Source of the DNA: Cercophora sp. LCS_1
Taxonomy: Eukaryota > Ascomycota > Sordariomycetes > Sordariales > Lasiosphaeriaceae
NCBI GenBank assembly: GCA_036250225.1
Contig: JAPZLL010000036.1
Location: 62,001 to 126,000, forward strand
Direction of reading: 5' to 3'
DNA length: 64,000 nucleotides
The notes under the pieces were generated by a model. That model saw only the letters and a program-made list of their open reading frames with translations. It did not search any database and was not told the origin of the DNA. How positions within the stretch are numbered: the stretch's first letter is position 1; each line of letters opens with the position of its first letter. Of this stretch, positions 1 to 11,359 are shown piece by piece. The translations under genes and the position numbers were made by a program.

Positions 1-2
1 AT

Positions 3-470
3 CAGGTCTTTAATAGGACCGACGAGGAAATGAATGGGGACTTGAATGCTTCTGCGGCGACGGCTGAACGTGTGGCGGCCTACCAGTCCCAGACATCATC
101 GGGGCTATCAGAGCCGCCATCCGGTGGTAACGATTCGGGATCCAGCCTGAGTGAGCCGGTATCTAGGGGTCCAGCAAGCCCGCAACCGCCGAGTTTACCA
201 ACAAGCAAGTCGATGCTGACGGGCATGGAGTCTGCCCACACAGCTTTGACTCCCGAAGCAAGGAGTCCTCCATCTCTGGGCAGGAGTGTCAGCACCAGCG
301 AAGTGCCAGGCACACTTGCCGCACTCCAGGATAAGATCACGGCGTTCTCGATCGGAACAGGGGTATTTAGCAATGTACCAGGCGTGGCGAGTGTCACAGA
401 TGGTGGAAGTCGACGCGGACAGAAGTCTAGTGATAGCTTGAGTGGCCAGGAGATGAAGAGCATGGACTAA
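3..470 (+). CDS. 3' end of an unidentified gene (5' end outside window)
   Basis: An open frame enters from the window edge (first complete codon at 3) and ends at a TAA at 468-470, giving the last 155 residues of a longer protein. The visible part is rich in Ser, Pro, Gly and Thr and looks disordered, with one short hydrophobic stretch near the end and a final MKSMD. No domain is recognisable, so no function is offered. The codon frame is open through the edge, which supports a 3' fragment rather than a complete small gene starting at the ATG at 30. The overlapping minus-strand frame at 80-463 is judged to be a shadow. Confidence 0.6.
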   Translation, partial: QVFNRTDEEMNGDLNASAATAERVAAYQSQTSSGLSEPPSGGNDSGSSLSEPVSRGPASPQPPSLPTSKSMLTGMESAHTALTPEARSPPSLGRSVSTSEVPGTLAALQDKITAFSIGTGVFSNVPGVASVTDGGSRRGQKSSDSLSGQEMKSMD

Positions 471-1690
471 CGGGGGTAAACTGCCACACTATTACGGTTG
501 TCTTTGCATAGTTAGAGAATGGTCCCACCACAGCATGCATGTTAGAGGTGTTGGGGTATCGGTAGGAAAGCGAACATTCAAGAGATACCTAATGTGACCT
601 CGGTCTTTGTCAAAACCTGCCGGAGTTCAAGTGCGAGGCCCGGCCACAGTTCTTCCCGCCGGTAATCGCTGTTGGTCGTTGTGTGTGATATCAGGGCGGA
701 TAGCGGGCTCTTGCAGAGATTCCCTCTCCAAGATGACGACTGATCACCGGTTGCCCTGACAATACAAACAGGCTACCACGCGGCGAGGGGTGCGCTTTCC
801 CTTCGACGATAGGCCATAATGCAGCCCATATGTCTTTTTAAATGGATTTGGCCCAGGTATCTTGGGTAAAATCTACTGCATAGTGGGTAGAAACAGAACA
901 AGCGTCCACAGCTGTGTTATATTGCCCGTTTTTTTCCATCACCCACTTGGAAGGGGTAAGCAGGTGAATAAATGCATTTCCAAGAACAGCTGTATCGGTT
1001 ACGGGGCTCGCGGTTTAAACGAGCAGCGTTGATGTGCTGCTGAAAATAGAATGCTCCAAAACGAACAAAAAAGTGATTGAATGTCGAGATGAAGATTGAA
1101 GACTCAAAACATCCCCTGTCGAGGGCAACCCCTGTTCCTTCAAATGGCTTGCCTTGGCTCCGGCGGCTGCCAGCTTTTGGCCAGTGCGTTGGTGGGTAGC
1201 TGGGGTTCGCAATTTGTTAGGCTGCGAGGTGGTCTGCCTCAGTCCCGGCTTCTGCGCTGGGCACTGGCGAATGTGTGGTGCTGAAAGGAGCTTGCCTCAA
1301 CCTCCAACCTTTGCACCAAGCATTACATCAACCCTCAGAACCCCTTCACCACACACCACCCCGACCCAAGGCCATTTTCGATCTCTGCCTGCCGTCCGTA
1401 CTTTGCCGTGGTCCTTGTCATCGCCGCGCCTGCCAACCTGATCTCGAGCGCACCGAAACCTCTTCGCCGACAACCTTGACTGATCCGTCCACGGGTCGGC
1501 TAACTACAAAACAAAAGCGCTTGGTGCCTTCCAACCCAAGCCTCTTTGCGTTGATTGCATCACGCCCACCCGCCCCGTCCCGCACGCGATCAGCCTCCCA
1601 GCCCACCGTACCCATTAAAATCTTCGATATCGAAAGCATCAGTCGCTTGCCGCGGTCCCCGCGCCTCGAATCACAAATACCCCGCTCACG
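471..1690. other. Intergenic region and promoter/leader of the PP2A A-subunit gene
   Basis: About 1.2 kb without a convincing gene. The first half should hold the 3' UTR of the preceding gene. From about 1290 to 1690 the sequence becomes C-rich with pyrimidine runs, as is common in filamentous fungal promoters and 5' leaders. Short open frames at 1015-1742 lack domain features. Confidence 0.4.
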
Positions 1691-3966
1691 ATGGCCGACG
1701 CGACCAGCGCGAGCGACGAGCTCTATCCCATCGCCGTGCTAATCGACGAATTGAAGGTATGGCGGTGACAAACTCTCGGCCCCGTTCCCTCCCGCAGGTG
1801 TGCCTGCATGCGTCGGGGGCAACAGTACGATTAACACGTTTTTGGTCTAACAGCACGACGACGTCCTCCTCCGTCTCAATGCCATCCACCGCCTTTCCAC
1901 CATTGCTCTCGCCTTGGGCGCCGAGCGCACTCGCGAGGAGCTGATCCCTTTTCTTGATGGTGAGTCCAGCCCCGCCCCCCGCCTTCCCCGCCAACAGCAG
2001 CAACAAAAACAACAACGACCACACCCCATTCCGGGTTGCTAACCTGCTTCGCCGCGCAACAGAGTCGGTTGAGGACGAGGACGAGGTGCTTGTCGCACTG
2101 AGCGAGGAACTCGGCAGTTTCATCGAGTATGTCGGCGGACCGGTGTGGGGCCATGTCCTCCTGTCCCCCCTCGAGAACCTCGCGGCTATAGAGGAGCCTG
2201 TCGTGCGAGACAAGGTACGCCCCGACGCACCCGGGGCTTGTGCCCGCCACTAACACGTTTTCCTCTTGGTAGGCTGTCGAGTCGCTCAACAAGATTTGCG
2301 GCGAGCTCTCGACACAACAGGTGGAGGAGTACTTCATCCCCCTCACGATCCGCCTCTCCAAGGCCGACTGGTTCACGTCCAAGGTGTCGGGTTGCGGTCT
2401 GTACACAGCACCGTACAAAAAGGTGTCTCCGCCCATCCAGGAGCAGCTTCGCCAGCAGTTTGGACAACTCGTCCACGATGACACGCCCATGGTGCGCAGA
2501 CAGGCGGCCACCCACATGGCCAAGTTTGTGAGGGAGATGCCGGCCGCGATTATTGTCGAAGAAATGATACCCATGTTCCAGCACCTAGTCCAGGACGACC
2601 AAGACAGCGTTCGACTGCTCACGGTCGAGATTTTGATTTCCATTGCCGAGGTTGTCCCCAAGGAGCAGCAGGCAAGCCACGGGGTTCTCCTTACCTCGCT
2701 CCGGAGCTTGATAGAGGACAAGAGTTGGAGGGTCCGCTACATGATTTCCGACAGGTTCGAAAAGGTAGGCGGTTCTGGTGAGATGATCACCTGGTGAGAG
2801 ATGGGACTGACATGTGCGCAGATCGCCAAAGCTGTGGATGAGGAGGTTGTGTCAAGAGATTTGGTTCCCGCGTTTGTAAAACTCCTCAAGGACAACGAGG
2901 CGGAGGTTCGGACAGCGATTGCCGGCCAGATCCCCGGCTTCTGCGCCCTTGTTGACCGGAATACCCTTCTTAACGAGATCATGGGGACCATTGAGGACCT
3001 CGTCTCGGACACGTCGCAGCACGTCAGAGCCGCTCTCGGCACACAGATCAGCGGGTTGGCTCCCATTCTGGGCAAGCAGGAGTACGTTGTTGTTAGTTTT
3101 CCCGGGATGTCTGCTAACAAGCCCAGGACTATTGACCACCTCCTGCCCATGTTCCTTTCAATGCTGAAGGATGAGTTCCCCGAGGTCCGTCTTCACATAA
3201 TTTCGAAGCTCGAATTGGTGAATCAGGTTATTGGCATCGAGCTGCTCTCGCAGTCTCTCCTTCCGGCAATCGTGCAGCTTGCCGAGGATAAGCAGTGGCG
3301 TGTGCGACTCGCTATCATTGACTACATTCCTCTGCTTGCCAGCCAACTTGGCGTCCAGTTCTTCAACGAGAAGCTCTCCGGGCTGTGTATGGGATGGCTC
3401 GGCGATACAGTTTTCTCGATCCGCGAGGCTGCAACGCACAATCTCAAGAAGCTGACCGAGGTGTTTGGTGTCGAGTGGGCCAGCGAGGCTATCATCCCCA
3501 AGGTCATGGCCATGGGCCAGCATCCAAACTACCTGTACAGAATGACTACCGCGTTTGCTATCACCGTAAGTTGGGCCGGCCGACTGCTGATGGGCGAGGC
3601 TAACGTAGACAGACACTCGCTAGCGTTGTCAGCTTGGATGTTATCGCCAAAGACATTCTCCCTATGATGGAGACCCTGACGAGAGACGACATTCCCAACA
3701 TCCGCTTCAACGTGGCCAAGACGTACGCCGTGCTGATTAATGTTCTGCGACGGCTGCCGGAGCAGGGGACCATCTACACGCTCGAGAAGGCCGGGCAGCC
3801 GTTCACAGCCTCGCCCCGGGGCCAGCAGCTGATCGAGGAGCGCGTCATGCCCAGCCTAGAGAAGCTGCAGAAGGACGATGATGTGGATGTCAGGTATTTC
3901 GCAACCACAGCGGCCGTGGCCGCAACGGGTGCAGGGGGTGGCGAGCCAATGAACACGTCGCCCTAG
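1691..3966 (+). CDS. tpd3: Protein phosphatase 2A scaffold (A/PR65) subunit
   Basis: The scaffold subunit holds the catalytic C subunit and a regulatory B subunit of PP2A. Seven exons join in phase: 1691-1756, 1854-1959, 2063-2214, 2273-2764, 2822-3081, 3127-3565 and 3613-3966, giving 622 aa, within the usual PR65 range. The product is almost entirely HEAT repeats. Family signatures include DEDEVLVALSEELGSFIEYV, the VVRDKAVESLNKI junction, KADWFTS followed by CGLY, and repeated VRYMIS/VRLAIIDYIPLLA helices. Introns are 45-103 nt with standard GT-AG ends. The ATG at 1691 begins MADATSASDELYPIAVLIDE, which aligns with the start of HEAT repeat 1. The C-terminus carries a short Ala/Gly-rich tail. 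The next gene is convergent, with 224 bp between the stop codons. Confidence 0.97.
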
Positions 3967-4190
3967 AAGAGATCCTTTAATGAAGCAATTCTATTCCGAT
4001 TACGATTATTTTCTGGGACTCATGCGCTCCATCGGTGGGTGTTGATGCGGGTTTACGTCTGGAGTATTGCGTTGCTAGGCATGGGTAATGTAGATTTGAA
4101 GGTTGAAGCCATAGACATGGAGGCTGACGTCCTTTTTGATGAGCATCCCGTGTCAAGGAGAAAGTGACAGCTAACTTCTTGTTGTGCCGG

Positions 4191-4907
4191 CTATGCAACC
4201 TTTTCGAAACACAAGGTACTAATCGTCTGCCCTTTTACACCCCCGAAACTGAAGCTCGGATACTTTATCCTCCCGACCTGCCTCAGTTTCCCACCCTCAG
4301 CTCCCTTACCCTCAAACCACATCCCCAGCTCCGTCTCGGTCCAGTTACAACTCGTTACCAGGAACCGTCCCCTTATCTTCAACAACCTCGCAACCCGTCC
4401 TCCATACCCCTCACACACCCTCCTCCCCTCCCCATCCTTCTCCCCACACAAACTCACCGCGTCAAACGTCCCCTTATCAAGCACCAAATTCCACCCACCC
4501 TCTGTGACTCCGTCTTCGTCAAACTCACCATTCACCGCATCCCACGTCATGAATTCCACGCTACCATCCTCCCCGCGCGCCTTGCCAACTTGTTTAGCAA
4601 GCGCTACGCTCGTCTCGCTGTAATCGACGCCGACAAGTCTCCCGCTCCACCCTTCGTCGCGGAGCGCGTAGAGCAGAGACCCGTTTCCGCAGCCTAGATC
4701 CAGGACTGCGGCTGTGCTTGGGTCACATTGCGACCCAGACTCAGAAGACTCTGACAAAAACTCGACGATTTTGGCCTCGGCGTCGGAATCGTCGAACCAG
4801 ACTGTGCCTTCGTCTGCGGGGTTGGTTGCGTGGTTTGTGATTTCGGTTTTGTAGAGGTCGTCCCAGCTTTTTTTTTATAGTGAGAAGGTTAGTTGATGGT
4901 TGTGAAG

Positions 4908-4952
<45 letters not shown>

Positions 4953-5038
4953 GAGAGAAAGAGAGAAAGAGACGGAGCATACTATTGTTTTGTGCCTAGG
5001 GCAGAGGGGTCCAAGTGGGCTGGTTTTGGGGAGGACAT
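4191..5038 (-). CDS. efm4: EFM4-type protein-lysine methyltransferase (elongation factor 1-alpha)
   Basis: A seven-beta-strand SAM-dependent methyltransferase of the Efm4/METTL10 family, whose yeast member methylates a lysine of translation elongation factor 1-alpha. Two exons on the minus strand, 5038-4983 and 4866-4191, join as TA|C within the conserved GTKQYWDDLY and give 243 aa. Visible motifs are VWFDDSDAEAKIVEFL, the SAM-binding VLDLGCGNGSLLYAL, LVGVDYSETSVALA, the family LDKGTFDAVSL, and FLVTSCNWTETEL near the C-terminus. The length matches the family. The 116-nt intron holds a long TC microsatellite and ends in an A-rich acceptor (see findings). The start at 5038 reads MSSPKPAHLDPSALGTK, typical of fungal orthologues. 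Confidence 0.93.
4867..4982 (-). other. EFM4 intron containing a TC microsatellite
   Basis: Donor GTATGC at 4982. Read on the minus strand, about 60 nt of CT repeats follow, then a CTAAC branch site, then an acceptor made of nine A followed by G. Without removing it the conserved GTK-YWDD motif is not formed. Confidence 0.85.
4914..4972. repeat. (GA)n microsatellite
   Basis: An almost pure GA tract, with some GAAA interruptions toward the right end. It lies wholly inside the EFM4 intron. Confidence 0.97.
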
Positions 5039-5591
5039 TGTGTATCTGTATTTCTAGGGCAGCCAACGCCAACTTTGGTGATGATGGGGGGCTTTGGTGT
5101 TGAGTATGGACTGCTTGTCGCAATGGCGGGGTTATTGGGAAAGTTTGGAGGGGCAATTCCTCAGGTACAAAAGTTACATCTGAAAAGGGAAGGCGGTGTG
5201 ATTTTCTCTTATGTAAACATGTAAACCCCACCATCAACGGCAACAATCCGAGTGCGGGATGGGTATCATCAGCTTCTACAACGGGTGGATAAACAAGCAA
5301 TTCTAATCCAGTCCCATCTTCTTGGATAAAAGCAAGACGGGGGATATCATACCAAGTCGTCAAAGAAAGATCTTCGTAAAAAGTTAACCTCCTTCCACCC
5401 TACCCTGTGCTTCCAGTGTATCATCGTCCATCCATCATCTCGGCCATAAACCTTCGTCCATCGGAATCAGAGATTCTCCTTCACATTCGTCCTTTTATCC
5501 GTCCCCAAGATGCGTGCGCCTCTTTGCCCAAGCGCATTATTAGATATACGAAGAGACGCGTTATTTTCACCAGATCTCTTTCGCAACCACC
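5039..5591. other. Intergenic region between EFM4 and the poly-Gln gene
   Basis: Holds the EFM4 promoter side and the 3' UTR of the downstream minus-strand gene. A minus-strand open frame (5363 to 4875) crosses the EFM4 exon in another frame and has no family features, so it is not called. Confidence 0.4.
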
Positions 5592-7832
5592 TTAAACCGT
5601 CCATACAGGTGCCTTTACCAGGACTTGACGGCCCCTGACCTCGACTGCAACAAAACCAGCAAAGCGTACCTTGCCTGCATCTGCCCCTTTGGTAGTGGAC
5701 GGTGCTATCTTCAAGTTAGTATATGCTGAGTTCTTGCGCAGGAGTAGACATACCAGATCTTCCCTTATCCCCTGTTCTGTGCTTCGCATCTTTGCCGTCT
5801 TTGCCCCCGTCCTCCTGCTCTTCACTTGCATCTGCGCCCCTCGACTCCAAGACTGGCAGCCCTGTCTTCTCCACTTCCATGAAGCGCCCATCAACCTGGT
5901 GCTCTGGCAATGGGTAGATAATGGCTACGTCACGGCTCTCCAGTGGGAGGTTCGCTGCGATTCCCACGGCCAGCTCTACAATCATGGCCGCACTTCCGTC
6001 CACTCCAGCAGGCGGCGGATCGCTTAGGTGCTGATACAGCGTGTTGGTCAGACTACCTGTCGCTGCGCGCGTGAAGTCTGCCTTGTGCGTCGTGCTCTCC
6101 CCGCTTCGTAGGACATCCTGTAACCCTTCCAGTGTGGCCATACGCCAGCTGACGACCTTGCTTGTGAGTGCATCATACTCCTCCTGACTGTTCAGTGTGT
6201 AGCTAAAGTGGCGTATATTTTGCTCGATCGCCTTGAGCTGTCGGCTCAGCTCAAAGTTCAGGCCGGGGTGAAAACACCTGTGGAATATCTCATCAACCAG
6301 CCAACGGGTAATGACGGCGCGCCCGACAGCCGTCATCTCTTGCTTGCCGGTCTTGATGGCGTCTGCGCTGACAAAAGGCTCGATCCATGACGGTAGCGTG
6401 ACCCAATCCTTGCGAATGTTGAATGACAAGTTGTTGATGGCGCCGTTGAGCCGGTTGAAGCGCGTTGTGTACTCATTGTCGTCGAGCGAGGTTCGGCTTT
6501 GCGACATGCGCTGGTTGGCGACGGCATTTTGAAGTTGCTCTACCTGGCCATTAAGCTGCTCGATTTCCTTTTTGCCGTCGAAATACAGCCTCTTGACGTT
6601 CTTGTATTTTGTCACTGCGGGGGTCCAGTTAGCGAATGCAACACAGAACTAGGGCACAGTTCGCCCTACAAAGATCCTTGAAAGCCTTCTCCGGGTCGTC
6701 GCCCGTAGTGGAAGCGCTAGGCTGCGGGCTGTTGCGACCCTGTATGTCCCCTGGCCCATCGAATGGTGGCCTGTCTCCGACGGTGCTAGCACGGTAGTTG
6801 GCATTTCCTGCGCCCGTGTTCGGCGGCGGCGGCGGCAAAGGGTTGTTCATGTTGGGTGTCTGGCTTTGGCGGTAGCTCGGTGGGGGGCCGGGCGGCGGCT
6901 GGATATCGCCGCGCATTCCCTTCTCGGTCTCTTGGGATCGTCGGGGCGGAGGCAGTCCGCCGGCAGGTGGGGCCATTCCTTGCTGTTGCGGGACTTGGGC
7001 TTGGGCCGAACCTTGATTCTGACGCACAGCGAGGTCCTGTGCTTCAGAAGCGTAGTTCACTGCGGGGGAGGGCTGCGGAGGTTGCACGTTGGTGGTAGAG
7101 CGCTGGTCCGAATCTGTGACGGGCGACTCATACGACAGCTGCGAAATGGTCTCGGGGTTCTGCTGTTGCTGCGGGCTGGCGAGATGGCCGCTGTATATTT
7201 GCTGACTCCCTCCTTGGTACTGCAATTGCTGCGCGTTGGCAAACTGGTATTGTTGTTGTTGCTGCTGCTGCTGCTGCGCTTGCTGCTGGTGGGTGGGGTC
7301 GAACCCGTATTGCTGGTGTTGCTGAACCTCTGGAGGGGCCGGGCCTTGCAGTTGAGTGTGACTTTGACGCTGGTGGTAATAACCGACGTCGTCGGGCGAG
7401 TATGGGGAGGTTTCCGAGTCAGAGGGGGGGACTGGTCGGATCGTGGGGTTGTGCTGGATGCCGTGTGGGTTGTGTGCATGCAGCTCCCCGTCAGCCCCGG
7501 TGACGACGTATGATTCCCGACGGAATTGTTCGGTGCTGGTCTGGATGGGCGAGTGTTGCGAGGGTGCAGGTGCTTGGTTCTGCCAGTCGCCCTGCTGCTC
7601 GAGCGAAACTTGGGATAGACCAGTTCGAATGGCGGGTGGAGGAGCGGGCGGTTGGCTAACACGTTTGGACGGACGGCGACCTAACGCGGGGTTGCTTCTG
7701 TCACTGAACGAGTTCTGCGAAAGGTGCTGCTGGGAATCAGCGCCCCGACTTGTCGCCCCGCTCAGAATGTTCTTAATGAGCTTTCGGGTCGATTGCTTGG
7801 GCCGCGGCGGCTGGGTCTGAGATTGCGGTGGT

Positions 7833-7864
<32 letters not shown>

Positions 7865-8506
7865 CTGAGCGTAGTATTGCTGCTGCTGCTGTTGTGCCTG
7901 GGCCTGGGCCTGGGCCTGTGCAGACGTTGAGCTGTTGGGGGCGCCTGAGGCGGTGAGGTCCTCGGTAGATGCTGGGCCTACAAACAGCTGCTGCTGCTGC
8001 TGCGAGAGGTGTTGTTGGTGGTGCGAGTATTGGGTAGAAACGGGCGAGATCTGCGAGAGGGAGTGCGAGGACTGCGGGTAGCGCTGCGACTGCGAGCGGG
8101 TCACCTGGTCCTGGAAGTCCGGATCCCGCTGGCGCGACTCAATGGTACCGGTCACGGTGTTGGAGTGCTGCAGTTGCGGAATATTGGATATATTGGCAGC
8201 AGGATGGGGGCCGACCGACGGGTTGTTGTAGAGATTCACCAGATGCGGCGGAGGGGATTGTTGTGCTAGCGGGGGATGGGCCTGAAAGGATTCGCTGGAG
8301 CTGAAGGCCGGGTTGGACAAGGCTGCGGGGGGGTTTGCAGCGCCTGCCCCTGGGTTTGGGCTGGCCGTGGGCGCGGAAGGGGCAGTCGCACTCGACCCTC
8401 CCGTCGCAAGCGCAGCTGACACGGAACCGGGCGCGTCCTGGTCGCCCGTCGACCCAACGAGGTTGTGCTGCGATCGATTGTTCTTGTTTGACCAGTGGAA
8501 CGGCAT
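5592..8506 (-). CDS. Poly-Gln-rich protein with conserved C-terminal coiled-coil domain
   Basis: Three exons on the minus strand, 8506-6670, 6614-5754 and 5686-5592, give 930 aa. The first ATG in frame is at 8506 (MPFHWSNKNNRSQHNLVG). The N-terminal two thirds is disordered, rich in Gln, Pro and Ser, with AQAQ then poly-Gln around residues 195-227 and another Gln tract around 409-420. From about residue 610 a compact region starts: LLTKYKNVKRLYFDGKKEIE leads a coiled coil, followed by a helical segment with RKDWVTLPSWIEPFV and ITRWLVDEIFHRCFHPGL. The last exon is short and beta-like (VRFAGFVAVEV). I do not recognise the family. The compact C-terminus suggests a conserved fungal domain behind a variable tail. 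The second intron uses the second AG after the branch site; only that choice keeps the frame into the last exon. Confidence 0.8.
7826..7920 (-). repeat. CAG/CAA tract coding poly-Gln
   Basis: Mixed CAG and CAA codons coding an Ala-Gln repeat, then two Gln runs separated by Tyr-Tyr-Ala. A second run lies at about 7246-7280. The mixed codons suggest selection on the peptide rather than simple slippage alone. Confidence 0.9.
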
Positions 8507-9157
8507 TTCTCTGGTTGTTTTTCTTTGTTGTCGGTTGCTCGCTGCCGCCGTCGTTGCCGGCACGGATCACGGATCACGGCCCACGACGCCCGTATATTTA
8601 GCACACGAGCTGAGGTGACGAGAGCTGCTGGACCTGGCCGGGGGACGGGGTGTGCTTGCCGCCTGCGCTGCGTCGGTGTGCTGTCGGCGTTGCGCCGGGC
8701 CCTCCTCTGCCTCTGGTGTCGGCTGCTGCGTCGGGGGTCAAGGCTTGCTTTTAGGTGCTGAGAGTGCTGACGGGAACGATCCCGAGAACCTAGGAGCAAT
8801 CGGGAATTGGGGTCAAGAGAAGGCGAGCGGAGCGAGAGATGGAGCGCAGAAACCAGCCGCAAAAGCCGCAAAAGCCGCAACCTTGACCTTGCAACACACG
8901 GAGGAGAGACACCTTGGCGCAGACACGAGGGGGACTGCGAGGAGGCGGGCGAGGAGGGGAACCCGAGAGGCAAGCAGCGCGCAGGGTCCCGGGTCCAGTT
9001 TCCAGTCTCCGGGCAAGCAGACGATCCAGGGAAAACCAAGGCAGGACAGGACAAGATGGGCAAGGAGGAGCAGCAAGGAGCAAGGAAGCAAGCGAGCGCA
9101 GAGGCGACGCAGAGCTGCAACGGCGCTGCACCTCCAAGGAACAACTTTGACGGTTGG

Positions 9158-9188
<31 letters not shown>

Positions 9189-11359
9189 TCAGTGGAGGAG
9201 GGACAAGTCGACACTCAACCGGAAATCGCAAGGCCCAGGTATCATTGATTCTCCAAGAGCCCCTCACGGGCTGCGGGTTGCAGCCTGCAGCAAAAAGACA
9301 CAGAGACAACTCTGGCCCTGCGGGATCGCGGATTGATCCAATGACCGGGGATGTGTGGGATGGGAACCAGGGGCAGCCTTGAAGCCCTTGAGGCTCCTGT
9401 TCGCGGTCTAGCGGGGGCTGTGCTCTCCACCACGCCGACGGGCTTGCAGTAGTGAGAGGCTTGCTTGACTCCTCAACTCTGATTGACGTCCTGTCGTCAA
9501 GGTGCAGCTTCAGCTTCTTCTTCATCTGTCAAATGTCACTGCATGCCGCTCCAGGCCATCCCGAATGTGGCAGCAGATTCTCAGCGCGGGCACCCGCCAA
9601 GATGGCTTCGCCCTGCGGCTGGCCTCCGCGCTGTCGTTGTGAACTGGGGTATTGCTGCGTTGATCCGGACAGAGACCGACTGTCGGCGGTGACATGGAAC
9701 GAGATTGGATGGGAAGGGACTCGTTGAGAGCATCCAAGTGCACATCGCGGCACTGTAATGTAGGTGCTGCATTGCATTGTGCTGTTACGAGGCTGTCGGA
9801 AGTTTGATTGTTTCTCATCCTCGTTGTTGGTGATGTCCTCGAGCTGCTCTTTGCATGCCATGGATGTCACCCTGCTTGGTCATGGTCGCCGTGCCTTTCG
9901 CTACCGTCTGCGGTCTCTCGCCATGTCAGAGACAGCCCAATTAGAATGGCGGTCTCGGGTCGAGACGATATCGACTTGATGACCATTGCCAGTAATAGCT
10001 ACCTGCCATTTCGTGCAATATGGCTGTTCGCGGGTGTAACGGCTCTTTGGCTCCTTGGGGGCGTCATCAACCCAAATGGCTGGTAACTCCCGAGCATGCG
10101 TGGCGTCTGGGCCAGATCCTGGAAGGCCAGTAGCGAGACGCCATCAGAATACCATCTCGTCCATATCCTGCTTGGAAGGCCAGCTGGCACGCTCATTTGT
10201 GTCAATCCACTCGGCCAAGGTCGTCGTCTGTGGGGTCCTACAGCCGGGCAATATTCCATGGTTCTTCTCAACAAAAAGATCATTGCATACGTCTCGTCTG
10301 GCTCATGACCTGGACCCTTAGTAACAGCCATGGGAAAGTCACCAAAGTTACCGTAGCATTAAATATCGGCATCCAGTTTTACAGTGAGCCTAGGTTCGCT
10401 CTTATGGCCAGGTCATAACCGTAGGGCAGGACAAGACCTTCATGGTGGATTGGCAACAGGAAAACAATCCCACGGACCCAACTGCCGCAGCCGATACTGT
10501 GTCAACCAGTGTTTCCTGTCCAAAACACTGAGTAGCATGTCCCATATCCCATTTTGAATGCTCAAAAATCTTGTACTATCACATGAATGCCTAGGGGGCA
10601 GCTGTTGCCCGAGTTGGAGAAACCCCAACTGCTTTTTCTTGTGTCAGTTGTCGTTATCCCCACAGATCTCAGGTGGGGGAATGCTAGGCAGGGCACAAGG
10701 GTCCGCCCGTTTGAGCTTAAACGCTCGCTAGGCTTGGGCGGTCTGGCTAATTATAGCAGCGGATAGTTGCTTGCTTGACGTGGGTCAGCACCGCCCGACC
10801 CGAGAAGGGCAGCTGCTGCTAGCACAACAGGCCGGAGAGTGGCAAGCTCAGGACCGGGGCCGTCCAGCTCGGGGTCCTCCTGTGCATCCGGGTGTGACCG
10901 AGACGGTCCGCATGCCGGCTTCTGCGCTCATTCCCAGCCTTGACGGCCTTGGTCTTTGCCAGATCACGCCTCGGTAAAAATGATCATCGTCCAGTGCAGC
11001 AGACCTTGCAGTCGTGGCAGTGCAGCCTATGCATCGCGGTAGCAGTTTGCAACCGCGATATGGTAGCTGCTGACGCCGGGCGTCAATTCCATCACCATGT
11101 TCAGGGCCGCGATAGGCTTTCTCGCCACTCCGTCTTCTTCGGCTGAGCTCCGAACATCCAAGTACGAGGCTTTTGGGTGTAGCCGGGGCATCTCTCTGTT
11201 CTGGGTCACGATTCTGCGCAGAATCCCTGCAGATGCAGTCGATGACTCATCCAAGGACATTTCCTTGATTCTCATCTCCATTGTGATGTTGGCATCTGAG
11301 ACTTGTTTGCCAGAACTTCTACTGGGAATCTCGGCCTTGCTTCACGGAATCCTTTCTTC
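8507..11359. other. Divergent upstream region between poly-Gln gene and GNAT gene
   Basis: About 2.85 kb with no gene I can support. Nearest the poly-Gln gene (8507-9500) it is GC-rich and purine/pyrimidine-skewed, carries a CAG/CTG microsatellite, and keeps long minus-strand frames open (for example 9525-8266) that have no domain character. This looks like a long 5' leader or promoter. The rest (9500-11359) shows nothing distinct. Confidence 0.4.
9157..9187. repeat. (TGC)n trinucleotide microsatellite
   Basis: About ten tandem TGC units, upstream of the poly-Gln gene and CAG-oriented on its strand. Confidence 0.95.

Noticed and set aside
4875..5363. Minus-strand frame of 162 codons
   Set aside because: Runs through the EFM4 first exon in another phase and into its TC repeat; the spliced EFM4 model explains the locus.
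8266..9525. Minus-strand frame of 419 codons over the poly-Gln gene start
   Set aside because: Out of phase with the real gene and composed of Arg/Ser/Pro shadows of GC-rich sequence.
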